The notes: generated by a model from the sequence alone, not told the origin. A stretch of DNA of 64,000 nucleotides from Prosapia bicincta (GCA_036971475.1 JBAIZL010000006.1:61309398-61373397); one strand, 5' to 3'. Positions 22,930 through 36,000 are shown, counted from the stretch's first letter. Program-made: numbers and translations.

Positions 22930-24652
22930 TCATAAGACCACGAACTTCGTTTCCGTATTTTAAAATTGTATTTAGACTGTCATAATAATGAAGTCAAATG
23001 TTATTTAGGTTACTATAAAGTAATAGTAAGAATTTAATATTAAGATTTTCCCTGAGTTATCTCGTTCTACCTTCAAGCATTATGTTAGTTATTAATGTAA
23101 AATGTCAAGTATTGATTAGAGGCAGTCAAGATTAGTTGATATTTTATTTTAGAAACCTTAAAAGTTTCTAAAATGTTATTTTAATAAGTGCTTAGGCGAG
23201 ACTAAATTTTTTCTTTAAGCATGTATAATTACGTTAGAGGTATTTATCGGTTATATACGCGTCACCAACGTTGTAAATAAAAATATTTTATTTAGAAAAT
23301 CACTAGGAACAGCCTAAAATTAAAATTTTAAAAGCTTGTATATAATGTTTATAAATTTATGTATTAAAAACATAAAAGTCTAAATTATTAAGTTTTTGAA
23401 ATTCAGTGATCTCAATCTGTCGCCATATATTGAACTTCACAGAATGTAGGACTGTTTTCACTAATGTTGATGCAGAAATTATGGACCCCTGAGTTTGAAC
23501 TTTAAGCGAACCATTTGTGATAGAAAAAAAATATTCACACCATTAATTAGCCTGTTTAATTCTGGATTTATGTAAATGACCAAAACAATTTTAACACGAT
23601 TTTTTTAAAACTTAGCTCAAGATATAAAGAAAAAAGTATGGTTTTATCACTCTTTTTTATTGAAGTTCAACTTTAAAGCATATCTGCATTAAAACCACTG
23701 GTTCAATCTTTGTGAAATCTGTATACCATATTATATGACTCATTAGTAACCTAAAAATGGAATTTGAAAATTTTATCTCATTAGGGAAGGAGTGGAGTCA
23801 GTTTGAGTGGGCTTTCTCAGGGGTTCATGGACAGACTGGTAGGCACTGGACTGAACTCTATTTTCACCTCGGGCCGCTGAGACGATTTCATGCCCCAGCG
23901 CACTTTACCCATGTATCAAATAAAAATCAATAACGCAAATTGAATTCAAAATCATACATAAACAGTTAATATAAATTTAATATGTTGAGATTTTATTCTT
24001 TAAAACAAGCTAAAAACTAGTTCAATTGGACAAAGGAGCTGTGAGATAAAGTTACTGTACTAAATCTACAGCAACTTCCCAGTAGCATTTGTGATTATTG
24101 TACAACTCTTGTAATATGCAAATATGTATATTATATGCTATAATATAATTATTGTGCTATATATCCTATTTTAAGGGTACCAATTTAAATACCTTCTATT
24201 CTTTGAGCTTAGCTTGTAAAGTAATGTTAAGGATAACCTTATGTTATGTTAATTGTACAATGATAACCTCATCGTACCAATAACTGTAAAACTGAGCATT
24301 TTGTTAATAATAAGGTAGTGAGTTATACTTGACCAAATGAGGATTAACTAAAATTTTCAAAAATGATATTCAAGAATACATTATAAACAAGAAACTGATG
24401 ATATTTAGACCATTTGCGAATCTAAAATTTTAACATTTTTAGTAGCATCAAAACATAAATATTGACATAAAATGGGGCGTTATAAACATAACCACACTTA
24501 TAAGTATTATTTACCATTATACCATTACTACCATTATTATTTATCATTATAATACTATAATAAATAATTCTGTGAAATAGCACTCAGTTATATAACATGA
24601 AATATTCCTACATTAAATTATACATTCAAAGAATCTAGTTGGGGCAGATTAG
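22930..24652. other. Intergenic DNA, nothing recognised
   Basis: AT-rich; no gene, terminal repeat or tandem array seen by eye. Confidence 0.5.
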
Positions 24653-24657
24653 GTTAT

Positions 24658-24944
24658 TGTTGAGTATTTTGTGTGTGACCAAGATTAATTTAAGTGAAAA
24701 TAATATATAGGGCTAAATTTAATTTATACCTGAGACTATTTATTTAATAGACAATAATAAATAACAGAATCACAATAATTATTAATTAAATAATAATGTT
24801 AAACGTTAATATTAAAAGACATTCAGTTTTTCCGTTCTGCACAATAAGACTTTTCCTAGACAATTAAAGCATTTCTTCTTTTGTAACAAACAAAATAATT
24901 GACCCGATGCCACCACAATATTAAACAAATAGTTAACTTCAACA
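24658..24944 (-). repeat. Copia 3' LTR
   Basis: 287 bp, TGTTGAG at one end and TTCAACA at the other; paired with 27762-28052. Confidence 0.95.
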
Positions 24945-25502
24945 CTCTTCCTTAACTATCTTGTTTCGTAAAGTCACAAAGGTTCGTTTACTTAAAGGTT
25001 TAGTAAATATGCCAGCCAGTTGATTAGCACTGTTAATATGACAAGGTGATATAGTCTCGCCAACATGTTGTTTGATATATTTTCGAGGGATCTCAATATG
25101 TTTCTTTCCCTTGTTTATCTTTCCTTCGTGTGAGTTTTTAATCATGTGAACTGCAGACAGATTGTCTAAGTACAGAGTAATAGGCTCCTTCATCTTCCGA
25201 ATCCCCAGTTCAAAAGTAAGTCTCTTCAGCCAACAAATGTCATCGATGGCTGATACTGCTGCTCGGTATTCGGCTTCAGCTGTAGAAGTTGCTCCTAGAT
25301 GTTGTCTTTGTGAATACCAAACTAGTGGACCTCCTCTCATGATGAGAATTCCACTTGTAGATTTCATGGTCTTGGGATCTCCTCCGTAGTCTGAATCCGT
25401 GTATGCAACAATTTCTTTATCTCCTCCAAAATGAATTCCAAAATTTATCGTTCCCAACAAATACTGAAATATTCGCTTTACCATCTTCCAATGGCTGGTC
25501 AT
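24939..25502 (-). pseudogene. Copia RNase H domain (187 codons, open)
   Basis: AYTDSDYGGDPKTMKSTSG, STAEAEYRA and LYLDNLSAVHM are the catalytic-region motifs of Copia RNase H. The frame is intact, runs 6 nt into the 3' LTR, and has lost its upstream RT. Confidence 0.93.
24945..24954 (-). promoter_or_regulatory. Copia polypurine tract
   Basis: TAAGGAAGAG on the minus strand abuts the 3' LTR. Confidence 0.8.
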
Positions 25503-25572
25503 TGGCTTGGAAGTGACGACTTAAATAATTCATTTTTATGAAAGAGTTGTACTCCTCCGTCATTTTTTGTCG

Positions 25573-25824
25573 TCAGTTCGAGTCTTTTAGTGCGGCTGTT
25601 ACAGAGATATCTTGTATCTCACCAATCATGACTGTGTTGTCGCTGTTCTTGCTTCGCTGATATTCCATGATAAAGTCTTTATACCTTTCTGGTTTTGAGA
25701 GGGTTGCACGATCTCGTAGAACTCTTCCTGATGTTCCTGTCTCTCTCAGACTTTCATAGAATTGCTCTTCAGCTTCGTCTCCTTTATCTTCTGTTTTATC
25801 AGATTCTATTTGCTGCATTTTCAT
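25573..25824 (-). pseudogene. Copia polyprotein linker remnant (integrase/RT border)
   Basis: SGRVLRDRATLSKPERYKDF resembles the R.LRDR...P.RY.D motif before Copia reverse transcriptase; the RT body is missing downstream. Confidence 0.75.
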
Positions 25825-25836
25825 TTCCGTTTCTGT

Positions 25837-26583
25837 CTAGTATTCCACTTTGTTCTTGTTTTCATTGAAGATTACATTGTCCGTGCTGACAATGTATCGT
25901 TTATGTGTTATGTTTACTTCTCCCATATTTACGTGAACTAGGTCCAGTGGCTCTCGGGCTGTCTTCAGGTTTGCAGGATGTGAGATTCGGTGCTGCTTTC
26001 CATAAACGCATCCGTCGCAGACATAGTCGTTCCTGTCATCAATATATTCAATTTCTTTTCTCTGCAAAGTGCTCCTCACATACTTAATGGTTTGGTGAGC
26101 AAATCTTTCATGCTAGACTTGAATTGAGATGGCTGCTAAACACGTCTCTGTTTGCTCTCTTCTGAGCATCATTTTTAAAAGGCTTCCTTCATGTTTCGCT
26201 ACTGCTGCGATTTGTCCATCTGAAGTCTTGAACTCTGACCATTCGCTGTTAGCTTGTTGCAAGTAACCTTTATCTAGTGTCTGTCTGACTGAAAATAGGT
26301 TGTAGTCTAGTTTGGGCACGTACACGACATCTTCAAGTATAACTGGTATCCAATTTTGACCATTAAAGGCTTCCAATTCCACGTTTCCTACTCAAACTCC
26401 CTCTAGTTGCGTTGCATCTCCAATTGAGATAGATATTGGTTCATCCAGTTCAACTAATTTTGAGAACCATTCTCTACGAGATGTCATATGCTGTGTAGCA
26501 CCACAGTCCTGGTACCAAACGTCCTTCATATTGCTTGTTTTCTTTTCATTTTTAAGGTCTGCTGCAGTCAATCTGACTGTCAT
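25837..26583 (-). pseudogene. Copia protease and GAG-pre-integrase remnant
   Basis: DCGATQHMT carries the aspartic protease active site as the usual Copia variant. Then come a VYVPKLDYNLFSV segment and HERFAHQ...CDGCVYGKQHR, the zinc-binding pre-integrase domain. A stop at 26392, a second near 26113 and deletion of the integrase core after LVHVNMG inactivate it. Confidence 0.9.
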
Positions 26584-26833
26584 TAATGCTCGACGAATAT
26601 TTTGCCTTCGCTTTTCCCGACTTAACCCTTCTGACTTGTGTGATTCGCTTCGTTGTGTACATTCCTTCGCAAAATGTCCTTTTTGTCCACATAGGTTGCA
26701 CGGGTAGACTGTTTTGCAGTATTTAATATACTTGGCGCATGGTTTATTTTTGCAGTCCCTTTTGTAGTGACCCTTCTGTCCACATCGATTGCATAAAGAC
26801 CCTATCTTTTGTTCCTGTAGAAGATGTTTATGT

Positions 26834-27496
26834 TCAGGTTGATGTTCGCGTTTTGTTTTGTTTAGCGACTAGCGCATTCCGTGTACTCTCATCATATTTA
26901 CTTGCCTCAGTTAATTGTTCGTCCTCCAGTCTAAGTCTTTGAACAAGCTTTTCGACTGTTTTCTCATTTTCAGGAACGTTGTCCCACCCTGTTCGAAAAT
27001 GTGACACCTTCGTAGGAAGAACACTGAGAATTCCGGTCATCAACCAAGTTTCTACGATGGGATCATTTTCAGTTGACAGCTGTTCACCAAGTTGTATAAT
27101 TTCATAACAATTTTGTACTGCTGATCTACTCTCGTCATATTCAAAACTGAAAAATTTCCTGCTCAAAGTTTCCAAGGCTACTTCGGTTTTTGCACCATAT
27201 AACTTTACAAGTTTGTCTAACATATCTTTCGATGTGATACAATTCGATATTTTAACTGCTATACTACTGCAAACATTTAATCCAATCAAAGACTGTGCAT
27301 CTATATCTTTCTGCAACCAAGTTTTTACATCTATATTATTTTCCTTGCCTACTGGCTTGATTGTTAGGCCAGTTGCAATACTGTATAAGTCTTTAGTTTT
27401 TAAGGCTAGATTTAGCTTGAAACGCCATGAGACAAAATTCGTGACTCCATTTGAGTCTTCATTCAACATCTCTAACTGAGATTTGACAGAATCCAT
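26834..27496 (-). pseudogene. Copia gag, truncated by frameshift
   Basis: 220 residues from MDSVKSQLEMLNED, with WRFKLNLALKTKDLY and an SRKFFSFEYDE segment typical of Copia Gag. The frame is lost before the zinc knuckles (26659-26793), which survive in another frame as two CX2CX4HX4C motifs (CNRCGQKGHYKRDC and CNLCGQKGHFAKEC). Confidence 0.9.
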
Positions 27497-27747
27497 ACTT
27501 AACGTAAGATTTTAATTTAAATGCAAAAGATATAAACAACAATATGACTAAATTTACTGACACTACATGCCTTTACAATTTGTTGTTTATTCTAATACGA
27601 CTGTTCAGTGTAGACTGTCTTAGAATGTGCGTTTGGCAATAACAATGACAAATGACAATGACGATTGACTTTCTCTTGCTTCCCAAAATTTTCTTTGGCT
27701 GCCTTAAATTTCTTGGTCAACTTAAGTTTCTGGTTTGTATCAGAATT

Positions 27748-27761
27748 CTGGGCCCATAACC
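27748..27761 (-). promoter_or_regulatory. Copia primer-binding site (initiator tRNA-Met anticodon arm)
   Basis: Directly inside the 5' LTR; minus strand reads GGTTATGGGCCCAG. It is complementary to the anticodon stem-loop of initiator tRNA-Met (CTGGGCCCATAACC). Copia-type elements prime from an internal tRNA-iMet fragment, not from the 3' acceptor end. Confidence 0.88.
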
Positions 27762-28052
27762 TGTTTAGTATTTTGCGTGTGACCAAGATTAATTTAAGTG
27801 AAAATAATATATAGGCCTAAGTTTAATTTATACCTGAGACTATTTATGTAATAGGCAATAATAAATAACAGAATCACAATAATTGTTAATTAAATAATTG
27901 ACAATGTTAAACGTTAATAGTAGAAGACATTCAATCTTTCTGTTCAGCACAATAAGACTTTTACTAGACAATTAAAGCATTTCGTCTTTTGTAACAAACA
28001 AAACAGCTGACCCAATGCCACCACAATATTAAACAAATAGTTAACTTCAACA
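27762..28052 (-). repeat. Copia 5' LTR
   Basis: 291 bp, near-identical to 24658-24944 with scattered substitutions and a few small indels. Confidence 0.95.
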
Positions 28053-28202
28053 GTTATAAATAAAATTGAGTAAAAACTTCCTGCACTTAAATTGTCAACT
28101 GTATTTTTTTATATTTGTTGATTCCATCTTCACGTGAGCTACTAGTTTTCACTAAACAGTTATGAATATTTATAAACTTTCCTATAGTAGTACTTACTTA
28201 TA

Positions 28203-28253
28203 TTTGTTGAGGTCGGCCATTTTGGGAGATGTGTCCTATTGTCAACTCAGACC
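28203..28253 (-). ncRNA. Decayed hammerhead-like motif, PLE family 1 left repeat
   Basis: Same core TTGACAAT on the minus strand, but GAAA is now AAAA and the palindrome is broken (ATGGCCGA); changes fall mostly at CpG sites. Confidence 0.45.
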
Positions 28254-28385
28254 GTAACTGATCTCAGTTAAACGAACAAACAAACACATAAATTCAACAT
28301 ATACCGAAAACCCACTAGTATCAATACAACCATTCACAGCTCCTCAAACCACCCACACCAACATAAACTAGCCGCTTACAACACC

Positions 28386-28960
28386 ATGATATATCGCCTG
28401 CTTAAAACACTGTTAAACAAAGAAGAACACTACCAGGAGTTAAACACCATACAACATATAGCACAAACTAACGGATTCCAGCCAACAATGATTGACAAGT
28501 TATACAACCGCCTAAAAAATAAACCTAATAACCCAAATACAAACACAACAGGACAATCCCATAAAATACTTACCAATAAAATACAGATCATCAAAAACTC
28601 CCAATGTAACTAACACACTACGAAAATACAACTACAAAATAGCATACTCCACACACAACACTCTCAATAAACAATTTAAACCAAACAACAAAATTGATGA
28701 CATTTACAACGCCACTGGAGTTTACAAACTAACTTGCAGTTCATGCCCCAGTTTTTACATAGGCCAGACAGGGAGGTCCTTCTACACACGTTACCAAGAA
28801 CATATAAAAACACTAACAAACAATAACTACCAATCAAACTTTGCTGATCATCTCAACTCCACAATACATGACTACATAGACATAACATCTAACCTACAAA
28901 TTCTTCATAAACAACACAGAAATAACCAACGCTACACAACCGAACAATACGAAATATACT
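28386..28960 (+). pseudogene. Penelope GIY-YIG endonuclease remnant
   Basis: Frame 1 reads AYNTMIYRLLKTLLNKEEHY at 28374-28433. After a stop at 28611, a second stretch (28695-28960) has GVYKLTCSSCPSFYIGQTGR then RYQEHIKTL and ADHL, the GIY-YIG nuclease core. The reverse transcriptase is absent. Confidence 0.88.
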
Positions 28961-29062
28961 GACACTTCAAACTACTCCCTACACACATATTCAATACACA
29001 ATTACATTACAACTCACAGACACTTTTTGACATAACTCTTAACCTTGAGATCAGTTACAGTC

Positions 29063-29104
29063 TGAGTTGACAATGGGACACATCTCCCGAAACGGCCGTC
29101 CTCA
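29063..29104 (+). ncRNA. Hammerhead-like self-cleaving ribozyme candidate, PLE family 1
   Basis: Stem I TGAG/CTCA (29063-29066, 29101-29104). Core TTGACAAT (29067-29074). Stem II GGGA/TCCC (29075-29078, 29085-29088). GAAA at 29089-29092. Loopless palindrome ACGGCCGT (29092-29099), then C (29100) as predicted cleavage nucleotide. The core differs from canonical CUGAUGA. Confidence 0.55.
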
Positions 29105-29162
29105 ACAAATATAAGTAAGTGCTACTATAGGCAAGTTTATAAATATTCATAATTGTTTAGTG

Positions 29163-32100
29163 TATGTTTTTACTATTGACAGGTCAAAGTTACTACAGTA
29201 AAAGATTTGCCGAATTGACACATATATTGTTTTTTTGTTGTTTATATTATATTGTTTTTGTATGTTACTGTCTGAACCACAAAAGAAGACTGACTTGCTG
29301 ACTGATTGAAAGAATGAACCATAGGTTCACCCCTTTGTTCAGTTCCCACTGAAGCGCTTCACTAAATATCCGGTGAAAGGAAATTCTTTTTCATAAAACT
29401 GTGGTTCACTGAGTCTTTCTAATGAAGCCCTTCAATTTAATCGATCGTGCACCCATCTCTACCAGAGGGTGTGGGAGACATTTGATACCTACTATGTATT
29501 AAATAAATGCTAATTGACAAAATGTTAGCAAATTCAGATTTTTATGTTTTCACATATAAAAAGTTATTTTAACCAAGTAATTTTAAGCATCTCAAAACAA
29601 AAACAGTTAAAATTTGCATTAACATTTTCACTATACTCATCTCTGGTGGTTTTATTGGTAAGGCTCTACAGTAAGGTAATCTTTATTTTAAGGCTCCCTG
29701 TGACATGTTATATCATCATAGGCACCATTTTCCACTTTAAAAATTTGTCTTTTACAAATGAGTATTTTGAACTAATTAGCAAAATTATTAATACATTTTA
29801 GGTTATAGCAGCAGTTGCATGGTTTATCTATAGGATGATTGTGTTAATTATCATCTTGGAAACATAACCTCTTGGTACATATTGCTTTATGAAATTATTA
29901 CTTAAAAATAACTGTACTATGTTGTACTATATTTTTAAAAACCTTTACAGTAAACTGTCTATAATCCGACCCTTCCACTATCTGGCTCCGCCAGTAATCC
30001 AGACAAAAATTGTAAACATAACTTGTATATTTTTCACTAAATGTGAATGTCAGTGACCTTCATGCTGCCCAGTTCTAGTTGTGTAGCTTTTGATTTTGAC
30101 AAACGATTTTGATCCGTATGTTGTTGCAGTAGCTATGTACATGACTGTGTCTGAAGGGCAAGTGAACAATGTCTTGCAGTGTAAACAGAAACATAAGACT
30201 AACTTTAGTTAAAAAAAAAAAAAAGGACAGACGGAAGGAAAGGAGAGATTCGTTACATGTACAAAGGAATAAGGGGTTAATGTCATCAGAAAGAAAAGCG
30301 ATGAAATTAAATATTTCTTGAAGTTTTGCATTTTATTTATTTTCACACAAATTTACTAAAAATGTTGTAGAAACTGTTGAACACAATTTACAAACTGAAA
30401 TCAATTAATTTGAAATCTCTCATAAGTTTTCAAGGTGACCCATAGGCTATGGTCAGTTTGTCTTTACCTTGGCCCAGTTCCTGAATATGCTTCTGCTAAG
30501 GAATGTACTATTATATTTTTTACAGTATCTCTGAGACTACTTTTACGTTGAGAACAAAATTCCAATTGTTATTTTTCACAAATTTTAGGCCAAAATTTAT
30601 CTGTGGCCTGTTACAAAAAAGTAGTCATATATGCATACTTGGTGCAAGTAAGGCTACTTACCCACAAAATTTAAAGCTTATTGCCCACAAAATTTTAGGT
30701 CTGTGCCGAATTTCATACTTGGACTTATATTTAACATACTGAATGTGACAAACAAAGGGATTTTACATGATGGTGGAGGTCCTTGGGATATAGATTAACA
30801 AATTATGATATAGATACAGGCTATTCAATCATTTCTGCCATAGACCTTTTTTTTATAGATATAACAAATTTATTAAATTTATGATACAAAAGGTTTAACA
30901 AGATATTATCTCTTATATTTATAAGCATCTACAGTAATCACATTCCATGTAAATCATTCAAAGAACGTTAAAATTATACTCAATCTGTATATCTGAACAA
31001 AAAATTTGCAATCACATTTTTTATCAAACATTTTGTCAAACAACAAACATTTTACATTTTAATCAAATTTTGTCTCATGCAGTTGATTATGTTGGCAAAA
31101 TTGCCAATATTGATCCACACAAATTTCCGATGTGTGTATCCCTCTAACAATATTGCTTCATCGTTGTTCAAGTAATTGACATGCCCTTGGAGAATACGAT
31201 AAAATATCAGTTTGTCAGACAAATACATAGAGTAATTTATGTTTGAAATTCCCTTGACGAATTTTCCTAAAATCTTACATACTATCTCTTTGGCAATTAT
31301 TCTTTTTTATTTCAGTTTAAAAACATGTTAATAATCACGTAATGAAATATATTAGGTAAATATTCAATAATGCTGTCTCTAATAATTATTAAGAAAAACA
31401 TTTTGTACTCATAAAATATTAATACAAAAATAAAGTGAAAAATTTATAGTAAAGTTATATTTAATGAAATTATCTCTTGATATTTAGTGAAGTATTGACG
31501 TTTCACCTGAGGATTATTGAATATCTTGATTATGGTAAGTGAACTAAATCAAATTTTCAGTGTATTTATTTTGGCATATTCGAGTTATATCAATATGGTT
31601 AGACCATCAAAAAAGGTGCTTTTATGAGGAAAATTCATCCATTAGTATCCAATGATGCTCGTTCTAAGCAGCTTTATCAAGCAAAAACTTTAAAAAATCT
31701 ATTAGTTTTATACTTATCTTTTTCTATTTTATTTTTATATGTGGTAAAATACTACATAAAATAAATGTAGTGATTGTTTATTTTGCTTATTAATCATTTT
31801 ATAATTCATATTAAAAAATTTTTTAAAAATTTCACTCCAAAAAAATTTTTTTTCAAATTCAAAATAGAGTATTATTGTCTCCTAATAAGATGGATTGGGA
31901 TGTAACTATAATGGGATTCCCAGGAAGTTTTCCTCTTTCATTTGCAACCAAAATTATTTTGCCGGTTAAATACTTCCAAAGTTATAGTAGAACAAACGGA
32001 AAAAACATACAGATCGAATACAAAACTTTCTCCTTTTTTTGAAGTCGGTAAAAAATAACAATCCTACTTATTGAAAAGTTACAAGGAACATATGTTAAAA

Positions 32101-32880
32101 ACTCTCATTTCACACTGGCTATGATACTGTTAAGTATTTTATATTTTGAGAAGCTATTTAATTTCTGTTGGATGATTTTGTCAATTTTGTAAAAAATGTG
32201 TTACTGTGATTAATTTTTTATACAATAAAACAAATAGTTTATTGGAAGAAATAAAATGTATATTGGTTGATAGTTGTGAGTTTGAAACCACTCGGTCGTT
32301 AAAGACACCACTTAATGAGGCCAATAAAAATTATGTCTACCATGGCCATACAAATCATCATTTTCCCTTATTGGTTTTACTAGGGGTATTTCTTGTCCCC
32401 TTCTTAAACCTGCCTCTAGTACATCTACTAAGATCCCATGTTCTTTCCTTTCACTCTTATTTTCATAGGAGCTAGCAAGTTCTCTCTTATCATCTTAATA
32501 GGGAGACTATCAGGGGTAGTAGAAACTTAAACCATGTTTATATAATTGTTAGTTTTATGTCATTACACCTTAATCCTATCTAAGCTTCACCATCTGTTCT
32601 TCACTTTTTTAAGGCTTTTTTAATGTTATATAAACAAAAAAATATTTTGTTTAGTAATAACTGAAACTGAATTTTGTTATATCTATGGGCTGAAAAAACA
32701 AGAGCTTTAACATTTACTCTATAAATAATTGAAAAGCCTGATTCTACTTTAGGCCTGAGGGATTAGTGATTAAATAAACTCTAATTCAACTAAGACTATT
32801 TATAAATAAATAAGGTGTTTATTCATTTGTTCCAGAATTGATAATTTATTTTATTAGTCTTTAACAAGTTTAAATTCATT
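29163..32880. other. Intergenic DNA upstream of PSMD12
   Basis: Contains a pogo-like fragment from 29948 and otherwise AT-rich DNA. No gene was recognised; the PSMD12 promoter must lie here or further upstream but could not be placed. Confidence 0.5.
29948..30110. mobile_element. Pogo/Tigger-like terminal fragment
   Basis: Starts after TA with CAGTAAACTGTCTATAATCC followed by GACCCTTCCACTATCTGG and CAGTAATCCAGACAA, the end architecture of pogo-like elements. No opposite end found. Confidence 0.6.
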
Positions 32881-32891
32881 TGTAGAATAAA

Positions 32892-33041
32892 ATGGCAGAT
32901 GGAGGTCGAATTATTAAGATGGAAGTTGACTATGATGCAACATGTGATGAAAAGATCCCAGAATGCAAGAAAATGGCAGCCGAAGGAAAGTTACATGATG
33001 CTTTAGATGCATTACTTGCTTTGGAAAAACAAACAAGAACA
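32892..33041 (+). CDS. PSMD12: PSMD12 exon 1
   Basis: Start codon in AAAATGG context; 50 codons ending [10 protein letters not shown] at ACA|GTAAGA. A TTTGTAG acceptor-like site just before the ATG hints at an upstream non-coding exon. Confidence 0.95.
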
Positions 33042-36000
33042 GTAAGACTTGTTTAAGATTATTAGATTTTAATTAGTTCCCATTTTGAAAATGTAATGAT
33101 TTAGTGGTTCATCAAGTTTTCTTATAGATGGCTTTTACTGATTTAATAAAAACAAGAGTCGTAGGATTGTACCAGTAACTAATAAATATTGAATATATAT
33201 ATTAAATATTAGTATTTAATACATTTAACATTAATAAATATTTAAACATATTAATATGTAGGATCTGTAGCAGGATGTCTGTAGCAAAATATTAGCTTTC
33301 TCTGTAGCTGTTACATGTGACAAAAACTTCATTAACTTTTAATCAAAATACTATTAAATTGTATTCTCTTGGTTCTAAAATTCCATTCCACACTTGATAA
33401 TAAGCAGACGAAAAGGGTTATTTCTCATCAGCAATGTAAACAAATAATAATTGGAAAATTGGTAAAAATTGTTGATCGTGAAAATGACTCTAAATGTTTT
33501 GAGTAGTGTTACAAATTATTATTTTGTTTATTAAATGAATTCTTACTTCTTGGTATGGGCGTCAAGCATCAGCAAAGACCGATGACCCGATGTCTGAAAT
33601 AAACATCCACCACCAGTGCCCAGTAAACCTTGCTTGTCATGATCTCATCCATGCCTAATGTTCCTCCGAGTCTTGATTTCTAAAGGATCTTTTGAAGTGT
33701 TTAAATACACTTTTAAACATATTATTTCTTCTTATGCATATTGTGTTGTTTATATTCTTTTCATAAATATTAATACACAACATGGAAGTTCATACTACAT
33801 AACAACAAAGACAAAGTAATTTATTGCACAAAATACGTAGGTGACATCTTTGTCCTATGCAAAGAAAATAAAAACATACTAAAAAATAAAATATATCAGT
33901 AAAATACAAGCAAAAACAAAACCTTTATCATTACTTCTGTTTAACATATTTTAAGTTTTAATTTTCAGTGGTTACATTATTCAATATGTTTGAGTTTTTA
34001 TATTTATGTAACAGGGAGCAGATATGCATTCAACTGGACGAGTTTTGGTTGCAATTGTCCAAATTTGTTTTGAAGCAAAGAACTGGGCAGCTCTAAATGA
34101 ACACATAGTGTTACTAGCCAAAAGACGTTCACAGTTGAAACAAGCCGTTACAAAAATGGTACAAGAGTGCTGCAATTATGTTGACTTAACACCAAGTAAA
34201 GAGATCAAAGTGAAGCTGATAGACACGTTACGTTCTGTAACTGAAGGGAAGGTTAGTGTCACATATTAAAACAAATTATTTTAGAACAATAATTTTTTTG
34301 AATGTGTTTTCAAATTTTATAGACAAGAGTGCTACATGCATATCTTCAAGTTATTTAAAGATATAGTGTTTTAAATCTATGTTTGAACTTCAAGTTTATG
34401 TTCTTGTTTTAATTATAAGAAAATAATTACTTAACATCAATCAAGTAGAAGACAGATTTTCTACTTTATTGGGCTTAAATCTCAAGACTGGTAAAACAGA
34501 AAGTTATATTCACAACAGAAATAAGAAAAATTGATCTATGTATTGATAAACTGATTTAGAGTTATAAGGCTAACCTCCTATCTTTAATAATTGAACTGAG
34601 GTTTATTATTACTGAATAGCATTGAAAAGCCGAGGAGTTGGACTTGTAATTAGGGATTGTTGTTCCAGTGACTTTAAGAGATCGGTGATATTAGTGACAG
34701 CACCAGGTTTGGATCAGTGACTTTTACTGGTGACAAGGGATACTGAGACTGCTCTCTTTGTGCCAATAACAAGCACACTGGTGAAATGATTACACACCTC
34801 GCTTTTTTTTTGGAAGTCTCATTTTATTTAAAAATAAACTCCTACAAAATTAAGAACAAACTACCAGGGCAAAATGCATTTACTGTCACTATCTTAAAAC
34901 TTTACATAAATTGACCACCCACACACAACTTAAATGAGTAGAACAAATCAACCCATGACAGCCGTGGTAAAGTATCAGTAACTTGTTTACGCTACAGCGA
35001 CATTTTGCCTAATCACAACAGAGACAACCCCTCTCTCCCCTTTAGTCAACAACACTGCATGATAATCGGCGCCGTGAGCAGAGCCAGTGACAGCAACAAA
35101 TCAACCAATAACACCCGTTTCATCCAATGACAGTGACAAATCAAGCATTGGCATCAATTACATCTAGTGACTACAACATTCTGCCCAATCACAACGGAGG
35201 TCACTTCTGATCGATCCATTGTCACTGCAAGCGGCATTTTCCATATTTTGTCACTGGTACCACCAGTGAAAAGTCACCATGACAGGAATGGTAATATTGA
35301 CCATCACTACTTGAAATGTTGGTAAACTTCTGAAATAGGATGGAAAAAAGACTATCCTATTTAACAAAGTTATTGAAAAATAGTATTTACAAGAAGTTTC
35401 AAAATCACATTGTTTTAGGTTTATTTTTCTAAGGCCTTGTACAAAATCAACCAAACATAAGTACAGTACCTTTTAATTGTAAAAATATACAAAGTGTTTA
35501 ATATTAAAAAACAGATATCCTATTTTCTTTTCATGATAATAAATAATTCTCTATGAAATATATTTTTAATAAACGTTTTTGTTTCCTTGAATATTTTCTA
35601 TTGAATATAAGTGATTTCAAAAACAAGAATATAAAATTTGGTGTTACAAATTTAAAACGTTTTTAAAGTAATAATCTAATAATTTTTATATTGTATCTAA
35701 ACAGAAGGCATTGATTAATTGTAGAAAAGCTATAAGTTTGTTATATCAGTATTAAATATATGTACATATTGACACGGAATATCAGCAAACCGGAAATGGC
35801 AACATTCCCTAGAATGCATTTTATTAAATGCCGACTTTCCCTAGGTAATGTTGGCAGATATTACCTGAGAGGGTCTCTTCTTTTAAATTTCTCTACAATA
35901 GATTTGATTACTATGGCATTGTTATCAAAACTGTTTCACCTGTGATTTCATTATTATTTATTAAAGGCAACCATGATTAAGCATTCAGTAGAGTGGTACT

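Larger units (their letters stand above)
24658..28052 (-). mobile_element. Ty1/Copia LTR retrotransposon, internally deleted
   Basis: Two LTRs of about 290 bp (TGTT...AACA), perfect 5-bp target duplication GTTAT (24653-24657 and 28053-28057), primer site, polypurine tract, and gag-protease-RNase H order on the minus strand. At 3395 bp it lacks most of the integrase and reverse transcriptase. LTRs differ at several positions, so the insertion is not very recent. Confidence 0.96.
28150..29162 (+). mobile_element. Penelope-like element family 1, truncated, inverted terminal repeats
   Basis: 117-bp inverted repeats (28150-28266 and 29046-29162) flank a broken Penelope C-terminal reading frame with a GIY-YIG domain. 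The right repeat carries a hammerhead-like motif in the sense direction; the left copy is decayed. It lies between the Copia element and PSMD12. Confidence 0.85.

Noticed and set aside
31590..31735. Short frame reading MRKIHP...KQLYQAKTLK, faintly like a TMA16 N terminus
   Set aside because: Too short and loose; no second exon or splice support.
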